Numbered from the stretch's first letter, positions 28,652-44,557 are shown. The stretch: DNA of 60,000 nt from Anaeromyces robustus (GCA_002104895.1 MCFG01000359.1:1-60000); one strand, 5' to 3'. The notes: generated by a model not told the origin, from the letters alone. Numbers and translations are program-made.

Positions 28652-29156
28652 CTGAGTGTAGCATTTCGGCAATGTACATGAAATTTTTTGCATTGACAGA
28701 TCCTTTACGCCATATTTCACATTGTAAATTTATATAAATATTTTAACGCCACATTTATATAAAAAATTTTTAGTAGATTTTATATACTAGAACTTGTATA
28801 TTAAAACATTTCTTATTTATTTCATAATTTAAAGAATTATAAATATAAATTTTAAATTTCACTTAATATTTTATTTATTTCATAATTTAAAGAATTATAA
28901 ATATAAATTTTAAATTTCACTTAATATTTTATTTATTTCATAAGTTAAATAAAAAAAAAAAAAGAAATATTAATAAAAAGAAGATGCCACTAATAAATTG
29001 GTTTCATAAATCAATAATAAATAAAATATTGATTTTAATAATATAATAAATTTTTTATTAATTTAATTTATAAGCCACAATATAATGCATTTAAATAATA
29101 CGTTATTTTAATGCGAGATACATTTACGAAATACATTGCCGAAATGCACACTTCCC
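28652..29156 (+). mobile_element. inverted-repeat transposon (MITE-like), copy 3, about 505 bp
   Basis: This copy lies in the same orientation as the one at 9410-9916 and has the same ends (CTGAGTGTAGCATTTCGGCA at left, ACATTGCCGAAATGCACACT near the right). It has two 58-bp internal units. Flanking AAAAATTT at 28644-28651 and 29157-29164 is a probable 8-bp target duplication, though low in complexity. Small differences from copy 1 (for example CAGATCC for CAGGTCC, ATGCGAGATA for ATGCGCGATA) show it is an independent insertion rather than a recent segmental copy. Confidence 0.9.
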
Positions 29157-29825
29157 AAAAATTTTTTGAATGTAATAGGGTTATTGATTTTTTTTTATAT
29201 TAATATTTTTATTAATCTGGGTTAAAAAAAATTATCTATGGAAGAGAGAAAAAAAAAATAAAGTGTAGAAAAGAAAAGAAAAAAAAAAAAAAGAAATGAA
29301 AGAAGAAAAATATTCATATTATTTATTTATTTATTTATTTTATTTGTTTGTTTATTTTTTTTGTTTTTTTTTTTGTTTTGTGTGTTTGTTTATTTATTTA
29401 TTTTATTATTTATATTAAAAATAATTATAAAAAAAAAATATAACAAATATTATAAATTTTACAAACACATCAAAAATAATACATTCAGTTAAAAAAAAAT
29501 AAAAAGAATTGTCTTTTTCATTTAACATATATTTAATATATATACTTTATAATAATAATAATTATAGGTGATTTTATATGACCTATAATATATAAAATAA
29601 ACTATATAAAATAAAATATATACAATCATTTATATGAAAAAAAAAAACGAAAATATTTAATAGGTTTATTATTTTTATTTAATTTAATATATTATAATTA
29701 ATTATTATTATTAAATTATTAAATTTTTTTTTTTTTTTTTTTTGGCAATAAAATAATGAAAATTTTATTTAAATTTAATTTAAAAAGTACATGTTATAAA
29801 GTAAATTATTAAATATTATTATTAA

Positions 29826-29877
29826 ATATTGGTTGTTGTTGTTGTGTTGTTGTGTGTTGTGAGTTGTGTGTTGTTGT
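29826..29877 (+). repeat. TTG/TGTG-rich degenerate microsatellite
   Basis: TTGTTGTTGTTGTGTTGTTG with GTGTTG variants follows a run of A/T. On the other strand it would read CAA-rich, like a poly-Gln/Asn tract, but no open frame supports coding. Confidence 0.8.
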
Positions 29878-31732
29878 AATACAATCAAAGAAAAAAAAAT
29901 TTTTTTTTTTTTTGATAAAAAAGTTTGACAATTTTGGCTTTTTTTTCTAAATTATTAATAAATGTATTTTGATATAATAAAATAAAATAAAAATAAAATA
30001 GAAAATCATAGAAAACAAAGTTTATGGTAAATCAGTTTTTTTTTTTTTTTTAATTTTTTTTTTAATTGTGTGTAAAAAAAAAGAAAATCAAATGATTAAT
30101 TATAATTCTTATTATTTTTATTATTATCCTTATTATTACTAAATGTTTATTACATATTTAATAAATCTATTTTTATTGTGGAGATAAAATAATTTTTTTT
30201 TTAAAAAAAAGAGAAAAGTTTGTTAAAAGAGAAGAAATCATATTAAATATTATAAGTATGTATGTTAATAATAATAATAATAATAAAAGGTATTTGTTGA
30301 TACATGCATGTATGCATAAAAATTAAAGAAAGTTTTATTTTATTTTATTTTATTTTAAAACAAATTAAAACCAATTAAATGTGAATATGAAAATATTGGT
30401 GGGAAGATTCATGTAAATAATTTATTTTTATTATTTAATAATAAAAAAAATATGGTCAAATTAATATAAATATAAATATAATTGATAATAGTAATGGTAG
30501 TTGGTCAAAAAAAATAAAAAATAAAAAGTATAAAAAAAAAAAAAACATGATTTTATAATAATTAAAATAAAAATAAAATAAAATAAAATAAAATTTATTT
30601 TATTATTTTATTATTTTTAGTTAATCATTTATATTATTAATAGTCTTTTTTTTTATTATAATAATATTGTAATAATTATATTGTAATAATAATAATATTA
30701 ATAGTAACATAATAAGAATAATAATACTAGATACTATAATAATATTAAACCAAAAGTTTTATTCTATTCAATATTTATTATTAATTATTTATTATTTATT
30801 ATATATTGTTTTTCTTTATTTTCTTTTTAATTAATTTTTAATATATTCATTTTTAAATATTTTTATTTTATTTCCTATATAATAACTAAATATAAATAAA
30901 TAACTAAATAAATATAAATAAATTGATTGATTATAACTAAATTCATATAATTTACTAATTATATTATATTATATTATTAAAAAAAAAAATATTACCATAT
31001 TTATAAAAAAAAAATCAAAAAAACAACCAACCAACCAACTATAAAGAAAGAAAGAAAGAAAAGAGAAAAAAAAAACAATTTAAATTAAATATAATATAAT
31101 ATATTAAAATTTGTATACATTTTTTATTATTGTAATTGTAATTAATTAAATGAGTGTAAAAAAAAAAAAAACAAAATACAAAAAACAAAAAAACAAAAAA
31201 ACAAAAAAACAAAAAAACAAAATAAATCAAAATAAATGTATGTAAAAGTTAAATTAATTTTTTAACATATACATAATACATAATTAGTATTATTAATTAA
31301 TTAATGATGAATTAAAAATAAAAAAAGTTAAGCTTTTTTTTTTTATTTTTAAAAATTTAAAATTTAAAATTTGATGTCATCTTGGAATATAATAAATCTA
31401 TTTTATTAACAAAAAAAAAAAAAAAAAAGCATATTTTATTATAGATAATATTTAAAAAAAAAGAAAAAAAAAAGATTATTAGTAAAAGTAAAAATAAAAA
31501 AAGGAATATAATAAGAAAATGAAATGAAAATATTTAATAAAATAATAAATAAAAGACAATTTTAATCTTTTAATCTTTTATTAATCTTTTATTAATCACT
31601 TTTTTTTTTTATTTTATTTTAATTATTTTAATTATTTTAACTATTACAAAATTAAATTTGTGTTTTTTTTTTTTTTCTTCTACAACGACACACAAATTTT
31701 TTTTTATTTTATTTTTATTTTATTTTTATTTT

Positions 31733-31762
31733 AAATTTAAAAGCCTTTCAATTTATAATATA
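31733..31762 (+). repeat. dispersed AAAAGCCTTT motif, third copy
   Basis: AAATTTAAAAGCCTTTCAAT followed by TTATAATATAT matches the two copies at 20065 and 20123. Confidence 0.45.
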
Positions 31763-32588
31763 TGCTTAGCATATATAAAATTTATTAATTATTAATTATT
31801 TTTATTTTTTATTTTTTTATTTTTATTTTCTTTCTTTTATATTTCATAGAATAAAAAATATTAAAATATTAAAATATAAAAAAATTAAAAATTAAATTAT
31901 TATTATTATTGATAAATTAAAAAATTGTTTTTATTTTTTATTTTTATTTTTAAATTAATTTATTTTATTTTATTTATTTATTATGTACTTTTTTAATATA
32001 TAATTTTGATAAACATTGATAAAAAAACAAAAAAATAACAAAAACGATGTTAATTATTATTAATTATTATTACGTATTAATATGTATGAAGAATATGTAA
32101 AAAATAAAATAAATATTAATTGTCATTATTAATAATAATAACACCGATAGATTTTAAGAAATACCTTTTTTTTTATTATTATAAAATAACATAAAACATT
32201 ATAATAATAAATAAATAAAATAAAAAGATAAATAAAAAGATAAATAGGGAAATCATCTTTTTTATTAATTCATTTTTTTTTCTAAACAACGGAAGTAAAA
32301 AAAAAAAAAACACCCTCATCTTCACAAAAAAAGTAAAAAAGAAAAAGAAAATTTGAAATTCTTAATTCTTCTCCTTTTTTTTTTTTGAATATATATAAAT
32401 ATATAATTATATATTATATATAAATATTATATATAAATTTATTATTTATTTTATTTATTATTATTTAAATTTTATTTATTATTTTTATTTATTATAATAA
32501 ATAAATAAATAAATAAAATAAATAAATAAAATAAAAGGTAAAACAAAAAACATATGATTTGGCTTGAAAAAAATATTTTATTTTATAT

Positions 32589-32623
<35 letters not shown>

Positions 32624-33567
32624 TCATCTTTGATAATTTTTTTTATATAATAAAATAGTTATCTATTTTAAAATTAGATAAATGATAATTAAGTAGAATT
32701 TTTTTTATAAAAAAAAATAAATAAAAATTATATAAAATATACAATATATATGTAACATTTTTTTTTAAAAAAAAAAACTTTTTATTATTATTATTATTAT
32801 TATTACTTTAAAAAAAAAAAAAGAAAAAAAAATTTTTTTTTTGACAATTATTATTATTATTATTATTAATTATTATTATTTATATTATTATTATTTTAAA
32901 CCAGAAACTAAAAAAAAAAATTCAACCAAACAAAAAGAAAACTTTTTTTTTCTTGATATAAAAAATTTCTATATATATTAAATATTACCAAATATAGTTA
33001 AATTAATTTATTTTTAATATTTTGACATCAAAAACAAAAAAAAAAAAAACAAAAAACAAATAAAGAAATACAAAATAAATAAATAAATAAATAAAAAGAA
33101 ATGAATCAATAATATATTAATTTAATAATCAATAATATATTATAGTATAATAATATATATTATTATTTTATAGATCCAAATCAAAATAAAGTAAAAACAA
33201 AAATTTAATGTAGGGTAAGTTACATAATGTAATATAAAAGTACATAAAAAAATTAAAAAAAAAAAAGGGAAAAATTATTATAAAAATGCAGACATTAAAA
33301 TATAATAAAGGAAAAATAAAATAATAATAATAATAAAAAAAGTATAATAATATATAGTAAAAATAGATAAAAATAAAAAAATAGAGGAGAAAAATAAAAT
33401 GAAATAGAATAATAATAATAATAACAATAATAAATATTAATAATAATATTAATAAAAAAAATAATACTAAATGATAAAAAAAATTCATTTGATTTATTTT
33501 ATTTTATTTTATTGTATAATTAATTAATTCAATCAAATTTTTGTGTTGATTCCATCCTAAATTATTT

Positions 33568-33756
33568 AAAATAAAATAAAATAAAATAAAATAAAATAAA
33601 ATAAAAAAAAATTAATAAAATAAAATAAAATAAAATAAAATAAAATAAAATAAAATAAAATAAAATAAAATAAAATAAAATAAAATAAAATAAAATAAAA
33701 TAAAATAAAATAAAATAAAATAAAATAAAATAAAATAAAATAAAATAAAATAAAAA
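33568..33756. repeat. (AAAAT)n pentanucleotide array, about 190 bp
   Basis: AAAAT units run almost without interruption apart from an A-rich, imperfect segment at about 33603-33617. It is the longest pentanucleotide array of the window. Confidence 0.95.
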
Positions 33757-34918
33757 AAATGTAATGAATTAAATCAATACAGAATTTATTTTATTTTTGT
33801 AATTTTTGTAATTTTTGTAATTTTATGTAATTTTTTTTTTGTATTTTTTCTAGTCTAAGACAATGTTTTCAAATTTTTATTATTTTATTTTTTATTTTAT
33901 TTTTATTTTTAAAACTATATAAAGTAATCAGGGATAATAAATAAACTTTATAATTTCTTTTCTTTTTATATTATATTACAAAAATATTCATTATTTATTA
34001 ATTGCATTAATTTCATTAATATCGTTATTATTTATTATTTATTATTCATTTACCTATTTTCCCTTTTTTTCATTCATTTCATTGAATTCTCATAATTTTG
34101 ATATTTAAAAACTATTTTTTTTTTTTTTTTTACAATTACATTTCAAAGATAATGTATAGCTTTTATTGTGTATATATTAAATCCATATAATAAATTAATA
34201 TAATTAATATAATTAATATAATTAAATAAATGAATGAATGAAGGAATAAATAAATAATAGTTCTAATAAAATTTATATTATAATAAAATTTAATGAATAA
34301 ATTTATTATATTATAAATAAATTAGCCACTATTTTTTATAAAATTTTTAATAATATTTATACATACATTAAACCTTTTTTACATTTTAAATAAAAATAAA
34401 AATATAAAAAAATAAAATATAAAAAAAAAAATAAAAATTAAATAATATAAAATATAAAATATAAAAATATTAAAAAAAAGATAAGTCCATATAATATATC
34501 AAAATTATAATAATAATTTATAAATATTTTAAATATTTTAAATCTTTAATAATAAAAAAAAAAGATAATAATAACTTATTAAAGGTTTACTAAAGAATAA
34601 TTAATAAATAATAAAAAGCTTATTAGTTGTCATTCATGAAAAAGTCAAAGATAAAAATTATATTAAAATTAATTTTTTAATATTTAATATTTTAATAAAA
34701 TGATTTTTATAATTATTTTATTTTATTATTTTTATTATTATTATCTGTTCTAAATAATTTAATAACATTTCTAATTTATTAGAAATAACTATTCCTTATT
34801 AAAATATAATATATTAAAATATATTATATTATAATAATAATAATAATAATAAAAATAAATATAAAACAAAAACAAAATACATTTAAAAAAAAAAAAAAAC
34901 AAAAATTATAAATAAATA

Positions 34919-34943
34919 TATAAATAAATAAATAAATAAAAAA

Positions 34944-34994
<51 letters not shown>

Positions 34995-35010
34995 ATAGAT
35001 AAATAAATAA

Positions 35011-35041
<31 letters not shown>

Positions 35042-35076
35042 ATAGATAAATAAATAAATAATTAAATAAATAAATT
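34919..35076. repeat. (TAAA)n microsatellite with few interruptions
   Basis: TAAA units run for about 150 bp, with two TAGA variants and one frame slip at about 35008. This array explains the apparent 151-codon minus-strand frame at 34824-35279. Confidence 0.95.
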
Positions 35077-37143
35077 TTTTTACCGTTTTTACCGACCGTT
35101 TTTTTAATTTTTAATTTTTTTTCTTTACATAAACAAAAATACAACTTTAACAAATAATAATAAATAAATAATAATAAATAAATAATAAATAATAAATAAA
35201 TAAATAATAAATAAATAAATAAAAAAAAACAAATACAAAATACAAAAGATACAAAATACACAAATACACAAATACACAAATATAAAAATATTAAAGTATA
35301 GTATAAAAGATATAAAGGGATTTTTAAAACTATTAAAAAATATTAAATATTAATAAATAATATTAATAAATAATAAATATATATAATAATTGATAATAAT
35401 AAATAATAAATAGTTAATAATAATAATAATAAAAAGTTACAAAAATCATTATATCATATTATATCATTTTTTTTTTAATATAAAAACGAAAAGTAAAAAA
35501 AAAAATTTTTTTTTTCACATGAAATTAAATAAAACAAAACAAAATAGTAAAAACGTAGAAATCAGTTTAAAATACAATACAATACAATAATACAATAAAA
35601 TATTATAAAATAAAATATTATAAAATGGATAACAACAAGAAATAATAATAAATATAAAAATAAAAAGAAATTACTTGAACTTAATATTAAATGTTTTATT
35701 ATATATATAAAATAATATTTGAACTTTTTTTAAAAGATTTTACAATTAATGTACCATTTAAATAAAAGAATACCTACATAAATACCTACATAAAATACAA
35801 TAAATACCTTTAATACATAAATTAAAAAAGTTTTTATTTTTTTAATTTTAAATTTTTTTAATTTAAAAAAGGTAAAAAAAAATCATTTTTTGTTATTTAC
35901 TTTTTTACTTTAGCCAGATTTGTTTCATAATATAATTTTTACATATTCTAATATATTGTATTATATTCTAATATATTATCTATTCTAATATTAATTATAA
36001 TGTATTTTCATCTCTCTCCTTTTTTTTTTTTTTTTAATAAAAAAAATGAAGTGTCATTTAATAATAAAATAAATAAATTAATTAAAACGTTTTTTTTTTA
36101 TAATATTTTATTATTATTATTATTATTATTATTATGAATTCTTTCTTTCTTTTTTTTTTTTAAATAACAATAAAAATGCTAAGTTCTATCAAAATATTAT
36201 TAAAAAGACGTTTAATTTATTATATAAAAAAATAATATTCATTATTCATTATTTTTTTTTTCTCATACTATCATTTCATTTATTTTAATTCTTTCTTTTT
36301 TTTATTTTCTGATTTTCTGGGAAAATATTTTTTTATAAACTTTATTTCTTTATTTTTTTTTTTTATGATATATTTTTTGTATTTTTGTATTTTTGTATTT
36401 TTGTATTTTAATTATAATCATAAATAGTAATTTTAAGTTACAAAAAATAAAAAATAAAAATAAAAATTGAAAACATTTTTATTATTAAACTAAAAAAAAA
36501 AAGACATTCTATAGTAAAAAAAAAAAAAACAAATTTATCTATAACAAATTAATGAATGAATTATATATTAATTAAATAAATTTATTAGTTAAATAAATAA
36601 ATAAATAATCAAATAAATAAATTAATTAAATTAGATTATGCTTAGATTATCGCGATATTCATATTAAAATGTTTTTATTTTATACGATTACATTTTTATA
36701 TTTTTTAAAACTTGATTAATCTTTATTTAGTATAATTAATTTTATTATTATTGTGATAAGGACATAAATAAATAAATAAATGATATCATATTATAATATT
36801 AAATACTGTAAAAATAAAATACTGTAAATAAAATAAAATATTGTAAAATAAAAAAAATATTATAAAATAAAATATTGAAAATAAAAATAAAAAAACGGTT
36901 GTTTCAAATTTAATATTGATAATAATAATTTAATTTAGACTATAAAAGAAAAAGAATACAATAAAAAAAGGAAATCTTTATTTTATTTTATTTTATTAAA
37001 TTTTAATTTTATTTAAAAAAAGTCATTTAAATAAAAATAAAAAAAAGTCATACCTTAAATCATTCCTTTTCATTCATGACTTTTTTTTTTCAAAGTTTTA
37101 ATTTTTAATTTTTAATTTTTAATTTTTCTCCTTAAAATTTTTT

Positions 37144-37222
37144 TTATTTAATTATTTAATTATTTAATTATTTAATTATTTAATTATTTAATTATTTAAT
37201 TATTTAATTATTTAATTATTTA
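37144..37222. repeat. (ATTTAATT)n octanucleotide array
   Basis: About nine tandem copies of ATTTAATT, itself nearly self-complementary, form the array. Confidence 0.92.
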
Positions 37223-40200
37223 TAATAATTAATTTTTTTTAAAATGGCTTTTCCATATCATTTCATTTTAAATTCAATTTTTTTTCTCTTTTTTTATAAT
37301 TTTTTATATTTTAATGTTAATAATAGTAATAATAATATAAAATATAAAATATAAAATATATTTAATTACTTATTTATTTATTTATATATTTATTTATTTT
37401 TTAAAAGTATAAAATAAAAAAAAAAAAAATAAAAAAATTAAACTTTACTTTTTAAAGTTTATGGATGGTAAATTTTATTTTTATTTTTTAATTTTTTTTA
37501 TTTTTTATTTTTAAAGTTTTTATGATTCATTCTTTTTTTTTTTTTTTTTAATACCATTAAATTTTTTTATATCATTTATATCATTTATTTCATTTATTCA
37601 TTTTACTATAATAAATAGTAAAATTGAAAAAAAAAATACATCATACATTTATATTATTATTCATAATTAATAATTAATAATATTAAATATTAAATATCAA
37701 AAATTATTCTATATTTAAATACTATTATTATTATTATAAATTATTATTATTAAAACTATTATTTAATTCTAATTTTAATTTTTAATTTATATAACAATGT
37801 GATTTATTTTATTTATTATTATTTATTATAAATTATTATTATTATTTATTATTGTTATATTGTAAAAAAAAAATAAGAGGTTTCTTTACTATTGTTTTAT
37901 TGTTCATAATAATAAAATATAAAACAGAAAAAATAATTAACAAAATTTAACAAAAAAAAAATTTAATTTAATTTAATTTCAATTCAATTTCAATTCAATT
38001 CAATACCATTTTAATATTTTAATATTTTAATATTTTAATATTTTTAATATAAAAAAAAACTTTAATTTTTATTGATTTACAATTCTTAAAAATTTAAAGT
38101 TATTATTATTGATGTTAATTTCCTTTTTAGGTTATATTAAATTATGATCAAATTTTTTTATTTTATTTTAAAATTTTATTCTTTACAGAAAAAAAAAAAA
38201 AAAAAGAATTTGAAAAAATAAAATAAAATAAAGTCAAAATAAGAAAAATAAGAAATAAATAAAAAAAAAAAATAAAGATAAAGATAAAAGTAAAAAAAAA
38301 AAAATAAAAATAAAGGTTAAAAGTTAATTAATTATAATTATAAAAATAATAATTTGTATTAAATAAAATAAAGTCAAAATAAGATAAATAAGAAAAATAA
38401 GAAAAAAGATAAAGATGAAAAAAAAAAGATAAAAAAAAGAAAAAAATAAAATAAAAGTTAATTAATTAATTATATATAAGTTAAATGAAAAATTTTTATG
38501 TAGATAAAATAAAATAAAATAAAATAATTTTTATGGTTAATGGAAAAATAAAAAAATAAAAAATAAAAAAATAAGAAATTTAAAAATTTAAAAATAGTTT
38601 TTCCATGAGTAATTTTTTTTTATTTTTTAATATAATATATAATTTATATATAAATAAAAAAAAACTAGGCAGGGAAATGTTTAATTATTTATTTAATAAT
38701 AAATAATTATATAATAAATATAAACTAAACTAAAAACAAAACTAAAAAAAAAATAATAATGAATAATAATAAATATATTATAATATATTTATATTTGTAT
38801 TTATTAAAGCAAATTTATTTTATTAATTTATTTTTTTTAGAGTTTTTTTTTTTTTTTCATCATTTCGTAAACTTTTCCTAAAGAATGAAAAAAATTTTTT
38901 TTCTCAAATAATAATAATAATAAAAATTACATTATATTATATGTAACAATTTATGTCATTTTGTTTCATTTTCATTTTTCATTTTCATTTTTTTACGATT
39001 ACATTTTAATTTATTTATTTATAAAGTTTTTTTTTTTTTTTTTTTTTACATTTTAACATTTTAACATTTTTAAATAAATATTTAAGTAACTTTCTTTTTT
39101 ATTTTTATTTTTAGTTTTAATTTATTATGCCATTAATAATTAATACTTTTAATCAAAAATTTTTTTTCTTTTTTTTTATACGTTTTTAACCATATTTTTT
39201 AATTTTTAAATTTTTTTTTTTTAAGTTTTAAATTTTTAATTACATTTAATTCAATTCAATTCAATTTTTTTTTTTTTTTTAAAAAAAAAAGGATTCTACA
39301 TGCATGCATATATTAATTTTATTTTTTTTTTTAATTATGTAATTAGTTTTATTTTTTATTTTTTTTATTTTTAAATTTTTATTTTCCATTTTATTTTTTA
39401 TTGTTTTTTTAAAGTATTTTTAAACTCTTCTAGCCATAGTATTAAAGTTTTATTATTATTTTTATTATTTAATAATTTTATTTTATTTTATTAAACATTA
39501 TTCAATAAAATTGTATTGCCAATATTTTATTTTTTATATTTTATCTTTATTTTTAATTATTTTTCGACATAATCATAATCATAATCATAATCATAAATAA
39601 TAATCATGAATAATAATAATAATAATTATTATTATTATTATAATTTTAATTTTAATTAAGATGAATGGATTATTTTTCTTTATATTATTGCTCGAGTTAA
39701 TTAATTAATTAATTAATTAATTAATTATTCATTTTATTCATTATTATTTATTATTATTATTTATTTATTTTATTAAAGTTCTATTCCATTATTCAAAAAA
39801 ATATAAAAAAATAAAAATATTCGATAAACTAAGCCATCCATTAAAAATGGATTCATAAAATATAAAAATAAAATAAATAAAAATAAAACATAAAAAAAAA
39901 TAGGAATAAAAAATAACTAAACTAAAATTAAAGAGTGAAAAAAAAAAAGATATTAAATTATATTAAATTATATTATTTATTTATTTATTTATTTATAAAT
40001 ACTTTTTCTATTTCTTTTTCTTTTAAATTAAATTAACATTTTTTTCTTAATAATAATAAGAAAATAATAAAACAAAAAAAAAAAAAAAAAAGGAATTTTA
40101 ACATTTTACAGATAAAATATTTAAATATAAAAATATAAAAATAAAATAAAAATTAAAATACATTTTTTTTTTTTTAATTTAATAATGGTTCAGTACAAAT

Positions 40201-41465
40201 TTTTTTTTTTCAAATTCAATTTATTTTATATATTATTAATATATTATTAATATATTATTTCTATATATTTTTTGTGTTTTACACTATTATTTACATATTA
40301 TTTACATATTTTTTTTTACATATTTTTTTTCGTATTTTCGTATTTTCGTAGATTCTTATTATTTTTTTAATATTTTTTTCCTTTTTTTGTTAGAATTCTT
40401 AAATTTTAAAAAAAAAAGTTTAAATATAAATTAATATACTATAATATATTATAATATATTTTAATATATTAAATAATAATTTAAACTTTTAAAGTATAAT
40501 TAATTGGAGACAAGACAATGCTTATATGAATTAAAAAATAAAATAAAATAAAATAAAAAATAAAATGAAATAAAAAATAAAATGTGGCATCTTCTTTATT
40601 TTAAATAATATAAAAAATATAAAGAATTTAAATATAATAAAAAAAATTAATTATTTTATTAATTATTATAATAATTATTATTATTATTATTATTTTATTT
40701 TAGTTATTCATTTCTATTAAATTCTAAAAAAAATTCTAATTATCTATTAAATAAAATTAAAGTTTCTTCGTTGTTTTACTTTAGTTTTAATTATTTTATT
40801 TTTAAAGGGGTAAAAAAAAAGTATGATTTAATGACCTTGAATGTGATGTCTTTTATTTTATTATATAAATCATATTATCTTTTAATGATATATTTTTATT
40901 TTTATTTTTATTATTTTTATTATTATTATATTTAATATGAAAAATACTAATTATTATTACTATTATTTTTGTTTTTACATATATTTTTTATATTTTTTAC
41001 ACATTGACATTTTAATTTTACAACATTTCATCTTTCATAATAAATAATAAATAATTAATTAAATAAAAATTGAAAATAATAAAAAATTGGCTTTCCATAC
41101 TCTTTTTTTTTTTATTATTATTTTCTACATTTAGAATTTTTATTATTTATTTATTTATTTATTATTTATTTATTACACAAATAGTTTATGTATAAAATAA
41201 ACTATAAATAATTAATATTTTTTTTTTTGATTTGATTAAAAATGAATTAATATATAATTTTTACATTTTATTTTATTTTATTATATTATATTATATTATA
41301 TTACATTTTATTATTAATATATTATTTATTTATTATTTATACAAAGAAAGAAAAAAGAATTTTTTTTTATAAAGAATAAATTGTTAAAATTTTATTGGTG
41401 GATATTAAATATAAAATCTATAATAATTTAATAATATTAAATAAATAAATAAATAAATAAATAAG

Positions 41466-41496
<31 letters not shown>

Positions 41497-44333
41497 ATTT
41501 TAATTTTCGTATTTTTTATTATTAAATAATTAAATATCTTCATGCTTTACTTAAATAAATATTTTCTTTTTATAATTTTATTAAATATTATTTAATAATA
41601 TATCATTTATTTTAATTAAAGCAATAATCTATAATCTAATAAACTTTTTTTAAATTATTTCAATATTTTATTTTATAATATATTTTTTAATTAATTAATT
41701 TTATTTTATTTTATTTCCTTATTAAGTTTTATTTATATAAACAAAAAGTAAATATTTATATTTTATTTATTTATTTATATAAGTAAATAAATAAATTATT
41801 GAATAGTTATTTATTTATTTATTATATATTTATTTATATATTTATTTATATATTTACATATTTATATATTATATTTACTTATTTATTTATATATTTATTA
41901 TAATATATTAATATTGATATTTATATTAATATTAATATTTCTATAAAAAATAAAAAATACACAAAATTTTATAAAAAAAAATAAAGAATTATGGTAAAAA
42001 AATGAAAAATTATGGTAAAAAGTATATGGTAAAAAGTAAAAAAAAGTACAGCAATTTTTTATAAAAAAATTAAAAAAATATGTAACAGATACATTTTGTA
42101 TAAAATGTACAATTCTGTAAATGTTTTATAAACGTTTCGTAGATGTTTTAAAAATTGTAAAAAAAAAAAAAAAACACTTTTTAAATTATTTTTTTAAATA
42201 TTAAATATTAAATATTTTATTAATTAATTAATTAATTAATTAATTAATAGATTATATATAAATTTTATTATAGAATTATATAAAATTATATATCATATCA
42301 TATAATCATAAAATTTAGTTAATAATAAATAATAAAATAAAACTGAATTTTTTTTTTATTGTCAAAAAAGTTAATTAAAAAAAAAGAGGTTGATCAATAG
42401 GAAAATCAATGAAAATCAATTTATTTAATTTAATTTAATTCTTTTTATTTCTTTTTTTTTTTTATTTTCTCATTTTAATAACATAACATAAAATAATGAA
42501 AATGAAAAATAATGAAAATGAGAAAGAAAATATGAAAAATAAAATATGAAAATGAGAAAGAAAAATTGATTCTCCACTTCCCAATAATTAATATTTTAAT
42601 ATTTTAATATTTAAATATTTTAATAATGAATTTTTTAATAATAAAATTAATTTTAAGATTAATTTAGATTTTTTTTTTTTTTACATTTTTTTACATTTTT
42701 TTTTACAATGGATAGAAAAAAATAATGAATTTTTTTATTTTAATTTTTATTATATATAAATAAATTAATTATTATATAAATTAATAAATGAATCATTAAA
42801 ATTTAAATAAATTTAATATTAATAATTAAATTAATGGATAAAGAAATAAAAATAAAAATAAAAATATATTAATTATTTTAAAATAGGAATTGCCTTTTTT
42901 TTTTTTTTTTTTAAATTAATTAATTAAAAGTAAGACAGAAAAAAAATAAAATAATAGTAAAATAATAAAATAAAATAAAATAATATAATAATAATGAAAT
43001 TATTTATTATTTATTGAAAATGTTACTCTTTAAAAATAAAATATTAACAACAAACAACAAATAATAATATTTAAAAGTAATAATCATAATCATAATCATA
43101 ATCATAATAATAATCATAATCATAATAATAATTTAATAATATTTAGTAATATATATAATATATATTTATTACAGAATAAAATAACTTTTTTAATTATTAT
43201 TATAAAAAATCAAATAAAAGTTGTTAGTTGGTTTAATTATAACAATACATACACTCATTTATAGTAAATTTTATTACTACTTTTTTTATAATCCGTTAAT
43301 AAAAGTAATTCAAAAATTGTTTTGTTGATAGGTTATGTTTAATATAAAATGAATTTTTATTTTGAGTTTTATCTTTATCTTTTTTTTTTTATCTTTTTTT
43401 TTTTTTTTTTTTCTTTTTTCTTTTCAATTATAGTTAATAATTAAATATAAAAATTCTGTATTATTAAATTCTTTTTTTTTTTTTAATTATTAACTTGTAC
43501 AATAAAATTTTTTTTATAATTGTCTTTTTTTTTTTTTTTCGTATTTTGTATTTTTATTATATTATAAAAATGATTTTCCATATTATATTATTATAATTAT
43601 ATAATTATAAAATTATATTATGATTATTTTTAATTATCAATTATATAAATAAATATTATATAAAATAATCCTAATAATCATTATTTATTATTTATTATTA
43701 TTTATTATTTATTATTTATTTTAGTTTAAATGATAATCGTTTTTTTATATTATAATAATTGTTTTTTTTATATCATGAATTTTAATATAATTATAATTTT
43801 TTTTTTAAATAATAAAAATAAAAATATATAAAGTATATTGAAAAATAGTGGTAATTTATTATTTTTCTGATGCCAATGTGTCCATAAACTAATGCCAACT
43901 TTTTTTTTTATTTTTTATTTAAAAAAAAAAAAAAAATTATTGGCATTTTTATAATTAATAGTTAATAATAATAATAATAGTAAAAATTAAAAAAAAAAAA
44001 AAAGAATAATTATTTTTTTTTTAATTTCTTTTTTTATCCGTTATAAAAGTAAAAAAAGCTTTTTTTTTTTTTAAATGGATAAAATAAATTTATTAATATT
44101 ATTATTATTTTTAATAAATAAACTTTAATAAATGAATAAATAAATAATAAAATAAATAAAAAAAAAGCCTTTTTTTATTATTTATTCCCCAATATTAAAT
44201 CAATCCATAAAAAAAAGTCTCATATGAAATTTTAAATTTTATTTTTATTTTATATTGTAAATAAATAAATAAAAAAAAATTAAAGTTTTGAAACTTAATT
44301 TATTATTATAATAATATTATTATGAAAAATAGT

Positions 44334-44365
44334 TTAATAAATAAATAAATAAATAAATTAACAAA

Positions 44366-44412
<47 letters not shown>

Positions 44413-44557
44413 ATTAACAAATAAATAAATAAATAAATTAACAAATAAATAAATAAATAAATAAATAAATAAATTAACAAATAAATAAATAAATAAATTA
44501 ACAAATAAATAAATAAATAAATAAATTAACAAATAAATAAATAAATAAATTAACAAA

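Larger units (their letters stand above)
29157..33567. other. gene-free AT desert, part 4
   Basis: A/T homopolymers and small arrays fill this part, with a TTG-rich tract at 29826-29877. Putative frames (for example minus 33168-33488) consist of Phe/Ile/Leu/Tyr runs and are base-composition artefacts. Confidence 0.65.
33757..44333. other. gene-free AT desert, part 5
   Basis: About 10.6 kb without any frame of protein-like composition. TAAA arrays at about 34919-35076, 41430-41490 and elsewhere produce spurious Phe-Ile-Tyr-Leu frames. A short minus-strand frame around 43905-43846 (VGISLWTHWHQKNNKLPLFF) looks protein-like but is isolated. Confidence 0.65.

Noticed and set aside
34824-35279. 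151-codon minus-strand reading frame
   Set aside because: It is the translation of a TAAA microsatellite plus A/T flanks: only Phe, Ile, Tyr, Leu and a few Lys/Cys, with no domain or splice context.
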